A DNA stretch of 64,000 bases, from NCBI GenBank assembly GCA_963920665.1, contig OY987265.1, positions 6,081,001 to 6,145,000 on the forward strand. The letters are read 5' to 3'. Origin of the DNA: Straminergon stramineum. Lineage: Eukaryota > Streptophyta > Bryopsida > Hypnales > Calliergonaceae. Positions 56,243 to 64,000 of this stretch are shown here, one piece after another (position 1 is the first letter of the stretch; each line of letters starts with the position of its first letter). Both the position numbers and the translations under genes were made by a program. Below the pieces are notes generated by a model. That model made no database searches and was not told the DNA's origin. It saw only the letters and a program-made list of their open reading frames with translations.

Positions 56243-56660
56243 CTGAGCGACACTAACAGCAAGATCTTTCATAAAATCTTTAGGAATATATAGCGCAGCA
56301 CCCTATCCTAAAACTGACAACGATTCCAATCATCATCGAGGGCTCCAACGAGTTCCTTGCCTGTAAGATCACCCACATCATAAGAGAAGAAAACAGAATC
56401 CAACATCATAACTAGAAACGAACAGAGCAAGACACTAATTAATCGCCTTTACTCTCTCACAAATAAAGATGAACGACAAAAGACGCAAATTAATTGTCAT
56501 AGTCTAGTTACCTTTTGCACGTTGCATTCTACTCTGCAGCCCCAAACGGAGATATCCGATAACTTAGCAATCTTCGCATTCCAGTCAAAGTCATTGGAAA
56601 ACAGGGTCCACACTAGTGGCAATCTTGAACCCGAAGCCCAAATAAATATAAGGCAGAAGG
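56243..56660 (-). pseudogene. Unrecognised exon-like fragments on the minus strand
   Basis: Reading the minus strand, a block ends LSDISVWGCRVECNVQK at a good donor (AAAAG/GTAACT, near 56511). After about 130 bp a good acceptor (GATCTTACAG, near 56370) leads into GKELVGALDDDWNRCQF. A stop follows, but a shifted frame gives AALYIPKDFMKDLAVSVAQ ending at a donor (CAG/GTACGT, near 56244). Splice signals in order with protein-like text suggest a real but frame-broken gene fragment. I do not recognise the family. Confidence 0.35.
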
Positions 56661-57118
56661 CAACAAGGGTCAGTTTGTTTGCCCAACATGCACAACCATC
56701 CATTGCTCAGCAGGGATGCAGAGGAAGCAAAACGTCATCACCTTCCACTGCGCTAGTGAAACCATTTTAGGTGAAGCTATTTCTCACAATCATCTTATTC
56801 AATCATTTCAAATCAACATGAAAAGGCCAATTTCCGCATCAGGTGTTGCACAGGGTAACAATTTCGTATCTAGACCCTCGCGAGTTATATGAAGCAATGT
56901 TTGGGGAGAACCGCTGGTTATTTCATTGTTAGTTGGTGCCTTTTGGGAAAATAACTAGTTGGGAGTGTGAAAATGGAGGATTCCAAACCAAACAAAAATA
57001 TTGGTACAATTGGCAATCAACTAGGGTTCAAAAAGAATTCGTGATTAATCAAACAACGCTTCTATAAACTTGTCTAATTTTAGTTGTCGGCCATTTCGAA
57101 TCCAAGGCTAATACTTAG

Positions 57119-57502
57119 GTGAAAGGAGGCTGGTATAGGGATATTGCTTTAGGGGTGTCTCTCTTGCTCTTACTCCTCAGCTCTTGCTCGCCATTCTCTT
57201 GCTCTTGCTCTTTAGCTCATAGGAGTTGTGGAACAAGTATTAACACACTAGCAACTAGCGTTCAGGTGCCCGTCATCAACTCTCTTCAACTTGCTCTTTC
57301 AATACACATTTCTAGTAGTGTTAGAGACAAACTTGGTAGATTTGTTTATGGAAAACAACCTTGGGACATTATCAAAAGTTTCCTTATTTCAAACATTTGG
57401 ATTGACAGATGTAGCAAAAGGTATGCAAATCAAGAGATTAGTATCCAAAGAATTTTAGGATCAATTTGGACTTCTACTTTACATGTAGGGATGGCAATTT
57501 AG
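57119..57502 (+). other. Uncharacterised 127-codon reading frame
   Basis: The frame starts with a Leu/Ser/Cys-rich hydrophobic stretch created by CTCTTGCTC repeats. It continues with DIIKSFLISNIWIDRCSKRY ... QRILGSIWTS, which faintly resembles the tail of plant LINE reverse transcriptase ORFs (hydrophobic, NxWxxR). The resemblance is weak and no reverse-transcriptase core is present. Confidence 0.2.
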
Positions 57503-57509
57503 AACACTT

Positions 57510-58460
57510 CCATTCTGTCATTAAGGACAAACATACATTAGCTTGCACCAAATCTCTTTTTGTTGTGGAATGGGTATTGCTCTTTTATACTTAGAAGGGA
57601 TTTGGCACTCCACCGTGCCTCCCATTTTCCTTTGATTTATTTTTGTTCTTTTTAATTCAATAGGAAATTCGCCTTCACTCCAAGACTTCCATAACTTTCA
57701 AAACACTAAATTTTCACAAGAAAATAGCAACCTAAAGGTTTGCAAAACAAATAAACACCCATGAAGTTTGAAACCACTAAGTTTGCAACAAAAACTAGGA
57801 ATTATGAAGTTTGAAACAAGAATTAGCAATCATGACACTTGCAACCAAATTTAACATCCACAAAATTCAATTTGCAACCTAAAGTAGCTAGAAAAGAAGA
57901 AACTCATCTTATAAGAGCATTGCCAGTATTGAGTAGTAAATGGGCCTAACCTGGTGGTTATTGAGACCAAAAGTAATGTCACCCACCACCACCACCACCA
58001 TGGACTCAAGGATGATGAATCCTAGGCTTGCCCACTCCAAAATATGGTTTGAAATTCTACCTTACTATACCATTTTTCTATACAAAGATGCGATTCTAGG
58101 ATATCCTCAAGGAACAATCGTCAATTTATTTTTTTGTGATCCACCTTGTTAGAATGCAAGGGGGAGCAATGAAAGGATGTGGTCATTGGGGGGAATCTAA
58201 TGGACGTAGAGAGAGCTTGAACAAGGGAGAAATCAACCAAGGCAAGGAGCACGAGTGTGATGGAAGGTAGTACATTAGCATTGATTTGACATGAGTGGAG
58301 GTTTAGGATGAGGATTTAGGGTCGAGAATATCAAGAGGGCAAGGTTGCATTGCAATTCGATGGCAATGACAATGTAGCATTTTTGTTACTTTTCCATGGC
58401 TTGAAGAGCGATCTAGGTTCCTTGGATGTATTATCATATTAGTATATACACCATTGATAG
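57510..58460. other. AT-rich DNA without recognisable gene
   Basis: Contains a short (CAC)n tract at 57980-57998 and a 70-codon chance frame. Nothing else was recognised. Confidence 0.4.
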
Positions 58461-58464
58461 GTAA

Positions 58465-58680
58465 TATCAATGTAATACACATGTGCTACCTAAATTATGT
58501 TTAGGTTTTAAGAATTTTACATATAAAGTGAAAGTGTGTTGAGATAGGCTTGAAATAGACCTCAAGCCTACTTTAGCACACTTCAGGTAGACCTCAAACC
58601 TACCTCAATGTACTTTTGCTTTATATAAATATTAAGATTTTCTAATATATGCTACACATCTTAATTTGATGATTGTAGGA
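58465..58680. repeat. Imperfect long inverted repeat (~210 bp)
   Basis: Left words ACATATAAAGTGAAAGTG and TGTTGAGATAGGCTTGA pair with the complements of right words ACTTTTGCTTTATATAAAT and TCAAACCTACCTCAATGT. Outer parts (CACATGTGCTACC / GATGTGTAGCAT in complement) extend the stem. The centre has direct copies of TAGACCTCAA. It could be a MITE or a hairpin RNA source. Confidence 0.5.
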
Positions 58681-59166
58681 AATTTGGCTATTATTTCTTC
58701 TTCTTTAATCAAAGTTCTTTGTATCAATTAGCCATGCTCTTTCCATACTTGAATCTTGACAAAACTCAACAAAGCTCAACAAAACTTCAAAAGAGGGGAG
58801 GTGCACACAAGCACAAATTAAGACAACTCAAAAACTCAAAAAGAGCTTCATATCTTGTAAAGCAAGCCTTGGTTTTCTTGCAACACTATTATCTGCCTTC
58901 AACTCTATGAACAATAATTGTTACGCTATCAAGGCAAAGAGGAGCATGTTGTATTGCTATGAGTGGATTTTTTTCCATTTTGGAGAAGAAGCTTGTTGTT
59001 TCTTCAATACTTATGTGATTCTCAAGTGATACTTGGTGATATCTATATAAACTATATGATACCTAGGAAAACTATATGATATCCAAATCTTGTCCTAGGG
59101 AATCTTGCTAATTTGTGTCACCTTGTGTGCCCCATCAAATTGACAATTATTATTTTTTAAATTATT

Positions 59167-59169
<3 letters not shown>

Positions 59170-59198
<29 letters not shown>
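59170..59198 (+). repeat. (TA)n microsatellite
   Basis: A run of about 14 AT dinucleotides at the left side of a truncated family D fragment. Confidence 0.95.
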
Positions 59199-59200
<2 letters not shown>

Positions 59201-59269
59201 CATTGTATTTGCACATCATCCAAAAGTCAAATAGCCTTCCACATCCACAGAGCCCCAAATTTTTCTAGT

Positions 59270-59581
59270 GTTCTACTTAACATTTTTTTAATGAGTGAAA
59301 ATAAAATGGTTTTAAGAATATTCCTAGATTGTCAACTCAATTCAGCATTATCAAAAATTAGAAATTCCAAATCAGTAGTGAAAAAATTATACTTAAGTTG
59401 ATTGAAATCCAAAAATTCTGATTGAACATTTGAGGTACAAAAAAACTTTTTTCTTCACTTTAAATGTAAAGATCTTGCAATCTATGTGGTCAAAGTTTCT
59501 GAAATTTCTTACACACACACACACACACAAATATATATATATATACACTAGTCTAATTGTGCAAGGCCTTGGGACTTTAGG
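59270..59581 (+). mobile_element. Truncated family D element with internal microsatellite
   Basis: The right end CCTTGGGACTTTAGGGG is followed by TTAA (59582-59585). The interior matches the right half of other family D copies (TAAAGATCTTGCAATCTATG, GGTCAAAGTTTCTGAAATTT). An (AC)9 run followed by (AT)n at 59511-59544 is expanded inside it. The left half is missing. Confidence 0.5.
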
Positions 59582-59654
59582 GGTTAATAAATGATAATAA
59601 TTATTCATCTTTTAGGTATCCACAAAACATGTTATGAAGAAGTAGTAACATTTA

Positions 59655-61282
59655 CCCCCTCAAGGACCAAGTGTCCCCTTGAAGAACCCTCAAAAGTTTG
59701 GGCAAGTTCCTAAAATCTCAATTTTTGATAAGATTTTCTAAAATTTTTTTTGAAGATGGAGAAGCATATTAGCTTTGGGGGAATATAATTTTATTGGGTG
59801 ATTGCAAGAAATACTTCACGTTTTGGGCTCAAAAATGCAATTTTTAGCCATAGGACTTGCAGTTCTACGGACTACTATTAATTCTATAAGTTACAGTGTG
59901 CCTATGAATCTCAATTGTTGATTGGGGGCACTTGTAGATCTAAACCATTGATTCAGTACTATATAGTACTATGGAGTACTAAAGAAGCCACTAGGAGTAG
60001 AAAATAACAAAAAAGAGGTCTATGGACCTTTTCAATTTTAGTCATTCAAAAAAAAAAATTTTAATTCCCATAAAAAATCCATTTTTTAAGACAAAATTGC
60101 TCTCGCATTGCACCAAAAATTTCTTCAAGGAAAATTTTCTCCTACTTAAAAAATGCGCACGAACAATGGTCACTTTAGCCCCATGTAGACACCTCATGCA
60201 AAGGTGTTTTGCAAAAAACTCTTCGTCCATCATTAGAATGTAAGTACACCTCTAGCTTTTCCAATTTGTGGCTTCCAATTCACATTTTGGGGTACAACAT
60301 CAGACCAAAAAAATCCCAAATGGCCAAGGTAGACACCCAATCATGGACACCTTAAAAATAGTAAAGTGATTTTTTTTTTAATTAGGAAATGTGTGAAACT
60401 TTTATATGTACCTTCATTCCAAATTTCAAGACAAACAGACTTACAATGCAAAAGTTATGACCAAAAAAACACATGTCCAAGGGCAAGGGGACAAAAAATA
60501 GGACAAGTGTTTCTTGCAATCCCCCTATTCCGATCGGTGCCCCAAAGCAAAATGGTTATGCCACCCTAAGTCCCCAATGACAATCATTGGATAGCACAAA
60601 AATCCATACAAAGTCAAATTTCAAATTTTGTTTCTTATAGAAAATAGTTTTGTCTGCTTAGAAATATTGGATTCTTTCTATTTGGACTTGTGGTGAGAAA
60701 TTTATAGACAATCTAAACATTTTCTTGGAAAATAACTTATAGGATTCATTTCTAAATATAATTTTCACAATTCTTCCAAACAAATTGCTGAATAGGATCA
60801 AGTTTGTTTGCTAGAATAATTTTACAGTTGCTATTAGCGTGTTTCAATTCCATCTTAGAGCTATTATAGAGTTAGTTTTTACTTCTCTCTCACACCTATT
60901 TCTACATAACAATTTTTTGGGGAATGAAAATTATGTGATTTTTTTTTTAATTTCTTTTACCTAAACTCTAAATTCAATTCTTCAAACAAAATTTTAAACT
61001 TCAAAATTTGCAATGCAAATAATTTCATTTGGAAAGATTCAAAGTCCAAAAATTTAGTCATGGAAAGTAGAAAAAAACTTGATTTCTTCACATTAAACAA
61101 AGATATTTTACAATCTATGGTGTCAAAGTTTTTATAATTTCTACAAAATATTATTATACTTGTCTAATCCTATAGTTAGATATGCAAAAAAAATTAAAAA
61201 AAAGATTTGCACCTTGCAATAGAAATGGTGATTTTGAGTGGTTTTTGATTAAAAAAGAAAAAAGGCCTTGATCCTTTTAGGG
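59655..61282 (+). mobile_element. Long family D element (~1.6 kb)
   Basis: Left end CCCCCTCAAGGACCAAGTG and right end GATCCTTTTAGGG. The flanks (TTTA on the left, TTAT on the right) are each close to TTAA. It is about 0.7 kb longer than the other copies and so may be closer to the full-length non-autonomous form or carry an unrecognised insertion at about 60.2-60.6 kb. No ORF longer than about 75 codons, so no transposase. Confidence 0.45.
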
Positions 61283-61574
61283 TTATCATATAACATTTCT
61301 CTTTAAGGATCTACAAAGAAGGGGGGATTGAAATTATGTAATGTAAGTAAGATTTTTACAATTATCATGGTAACAAATATAGAGAGTTATTTATATGTGT
61401 CAAAATAAAAATAAAAATAAATAATGGATTGAGTGCTTGCCCACTTAGGTGCACATACACCAACATAATTTTTTTAGCGATTTGTTACTAGCATCAACTT
61501 GGTCTTGAGGCCAGCAAAAAGTATGTAGGAAATTTGAGATTTTTTAGAACCAATTCCATATAAGCTTGAATCTA

Positions 61575-61809
61575 CATTGATTAGTGAAATTAGGTTGCCT
61601 TATCCCAAGAAAGATACTTTAGAAGTCATCAAAATCAACAAAAATATCTTGACACGTATTTCCATTTGTACACATGGAGGTTAATGAGTTACAATTACAA
61701 CAATACTTAATTCAAAAGTAGTGCATTCTTGTACAATAAAAATAAAATATTTATATAGTGTCAAATGTTGAGAAATTAGTATGGGGCAACCTAATTTCAC
61801 TATTTAGTA
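61575..61809 (+). mobile_element. MITE family A (copy 3)
   Basis: Left end CATTGATTAGTGAAATTAGG and right end CAACCTAATTTCACTATTTA. TA lies at 61573-61574 and 61810-61811. It is the uninterrupted counterpart of the element split by family B at 35.8-36.2 kb (in reverse orientation). 235 bp, non-coding. Confidence 0.75.
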
Positions 61810-61995
61810 TAGATTTTACCAAATTATGCAACTCAAGTGGATCAGTAAGGATCATCAATAGTATTAAAAAAAAAAATGAATTACTGCAATAGGTTTTCTC
61901 ATCCTTCACTTGATCACCATTGACATCCATTTGGTGGTATAGAAGAATCCCCAAAAGTCACGCGGATGTACTGTACTACTGTATACAATACACTA

Positions 61996-62244
61996 CACTA
62001 AACAATGAAATTAGGTTGCTTTAACAATTAGATTGCCCTACCCCAAGAAAGTTACTTTACAAGCCATCAAAGTCAACAAAAACTTCTGAAAATATTTCCA
62101 TTTGTACACATGGAGGTTCATGAGTCCCAAATACAGCAATGTGAAATTCAAAAGTAGTTCATTCTCGTACAATAACTATAAATATTTATCTAGTGTCAAA
62201 TGTCAAGAGATTAGTGAGGGGCAACCTAATTTCACTATTCAGTG
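61996..62244 (+). mobile_element. MITE family A (copy 4)
   Basis: CACTAAACAATGAAATTAGG on the left and CCTAATTTCACTATTCAGTG on the right form the inverted repeat. TA lies immediately outside both ends (61994-61995, 62245-62246). The body (CAAGAAAGTTACTTT, TCCATTTGTACACATGGAGG) parallels copy 3, 187 bp upstream. 249 bp. Confidence 0.8.
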
Positions 62245-62684
62245 TACTTACGGGCGCAACACTGTCGGCACCAATTGTCGGAGGAAACTTTCGTCGACAA
62301 TTTTGAAGTGACGCCGGCAGTTTCCTGTCCGTCTGCTGTCAGTACGGTTATTACTTATTAGACTTAGTCACTCTCAGTAAAGTCGATTGCGGCGGAAATA
62401 GTGTCGGAGTGTACAGACTTCTCCCAAGGCTATAACTTAATAGTAAGTTATTGTAGGTACCTACTAGTGTGCCCTGTGCCATTGTCACAGCCAAAATAAA
62501 GGTAAAAATCATGTTTTAATTTTCTCATTTGTAAAAACTTTGAAATTTAATACTCCGTATCTTTATGCATGAAGAAATGAAAAAAGGCTTTGTTTCTTGG
62601 TGTTTGGACATGTGATGTGAAAGTTATGGTTTATCCAAAATAAAAGATAATTGCATTCAATTTTCTAATTCATGAAATCTTTAG

Positions 62685-63610
62685 CCCCTATAGGACCAAG
62701 GCCTTTTCTCCGCAAAATAATATTAGAAACTACTGTTTGTAGAGCAAAGAATAAAAAAAATTGAAAATTGTATTTTTTTTTCACATGTAACTGTAGGATC
62801 TTACACCTAACTAGTATGAAAATGCGTGGAAAAAATTTCAGAAATTTTGACTGCATAGATTGCAAGATATCTGCTTTTAAAGTGAATAAAACAAGTTTTT
62901 CCACATATTGTTGGACTAGGTTATTTGACTTTGAACCTTTATAACTTCAATTTTTGCACTACAGAGTTTAGAGCTTTAAATCTTTATGGTGGAGAATTGA
63001 GTTGAGAGTCTAGAAAAAGAAAGAAAATACAAAAAAATTTAATTTTTATTCTTTAAAAAATTGTTAAGTATAAGTAGGTACAAGATAGAAGGAAAATCTA
63101 AATTATTAATATCTCTAAGATGGAATTAAAATGCCCTAATCCCAATGGTGAGATTGTTCTAAAAAGAAAATGAAACCACATGGACCGTTTTTTTAAAAAA
63201 AATTGTAAAAATTGCATTTAGAAATCAATCCTACAAGTTATTTTTTCAAAAAGATGCTCTAAGTGCCCGAAAAACAAGATTGTCTATAACTTTCTCATAA
63301 CAAATCCAAATGGAATGAATCAAAGCTTTACGAGTAGACAAAAATATAATCTATAAAGGAAAAAAAATAAAAAATAAAAAAATTCAAATTTTTAAAACTT
63401 TTTTTGGCTGCCCTTGCTCCCCTGTTTTGAGCTTATTTGGACATAACTTTTGTTCCCCAGCACCAAATGAAAAAAAAATTACATTCCCACGAAGCAAATC
63501 AATTTTTCTATCTTCATAAAAAGTTTCAAAAAATCAGGAGAAAAATTGAGACTGTAGGTACCTACCCAAAATCTCATTTGTCCCCCGAAGGGACAATAGT
63601 CCTTTAGGGG
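62685..63610 (-). mobile_element. Family D element (inverted copy)
   Basis: Left end CCCCTATAGGACCAAGGCC after TTAG (one base from TTAA). Right end TAGTCCTTTAGGGG, then TTAA (63611-63614). 926 bp, the same length class as 7065-7983 and 28733-29677. The interior aligns with 7065-7983 and 48060-48720 in the same orientation. Non-coding. Confidence 0.6.
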
Positions 63611-64000
63611 TTAAAATTCAATAACTTTCACACCGTAGGTTCAAATGTCATGAAACAAAGTCTATGCAACCCTCCTCACAAAGGATTTTTCAGCACTATG
63701 AAGAATGTGGTCGGAAGACTCATGTTTTTTTAGATCTTAGCATATCAAACAAACAAGCAAACAAACAAATGAAACAAACAAACAACCTAATTTAAGGTAT
63801 AGTGATACATGTGACATTTAGACTCCTTTGCATATACACCTTTTTGAAAGCATAAAACGGTTCAACTCCCATTGTTTTTTGAGGTGGAATTGGGAGAAAA
63901 AGTGTCACATTTCTAATCCTTTTTAGCTCCTTCTATGTTCTACCCTAGGTGAAGCCAAACAAAAAGTAGTGAAAATGGCCCCCCTACCTTGACTGGTATT

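Noticed and set aside
1..64000. tRNA or rRNA genes
   Set aside because: No A-box/B-box pairs with a cloverleaf and no rRNA core sequence were noticed, but this was by eye only; a tRNAscan-SE or Infernal run would settle it.

Overview
This is plant nuclear DNA. It has spliced genes with consensus GT-AG introns, plant-type proteins (a TOM1/THH1-family membrane protein, and relics of a plastid-type alpha-amylase and of the chloroplast RNA helicase ISE2), interstitial plant telomere motifs (TTTAGGG), and a strongly AT-rich intergenic background full of short inverted-repeat transposons. I cannot fix the species. The sequence alone does not separate seed plants from ferns, lycophytes or bryophytes.

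Layout. 0-11.5 kb is mostly AT-rich repeat DNA: TTAA-flanked MITEs, a 0.75 kb fold-back element, short tandem duplications, and two GC-richer islands at 0.3-1.1 and 8.4-9.3 kb. 11.7-20.6 kb holds an apparently intact 13-exon gene on the plus strand for a TOM1/TOM3/THH1-like seven-helix membrane protein. 23.5-27.7 kb holds a second intact plus-strand gene, the small triple-barrel subunit of transcription factor TFIIIC (GTF3C6 type). It has a GC-rich leader with a 155-bp tandem duplication and an unusual C-terminal tail of 11-residue repeats. 28-37.3 kb is a transposon landfill with nested insertions and a six-unit tandem array of hairpin-forming repeats. 37.4-54.2 kb is a gene graveyard: a broken hAT-type transposase (minus strand), an alpha-amylase relic lacking its catalytic exons, at least four copies of an unrecognised membrane-protein-like segment, and an ISE2-like DExH helicase relic with stops and frameshifts. 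The relics keep recognisable introns, so they came from genomic DNA duplication rather than retrocopying. 54.2-64 kb is again repeats plus a few unrecognised, possibly coding fragments.

The most notable signal is a set of non-autonomous elements with CCC(C)TAAA-like ends that sit in TTAA sites: a family of about 220 bp and a family of about 0.9-1.6 kb. This insertion signature is known for piggyBac and Sola3 transposons and is not typical of plant MITEs. Several target-site duplications can be read directly from nested insertions: TA for a 395-399 bp family, 10 bp for an element inside a TTAA element, and 9 bp for a Mutator-like family. These give a relative insertion history. The two intact genes have unrelated jobs, and nothing suggests co-regulation.
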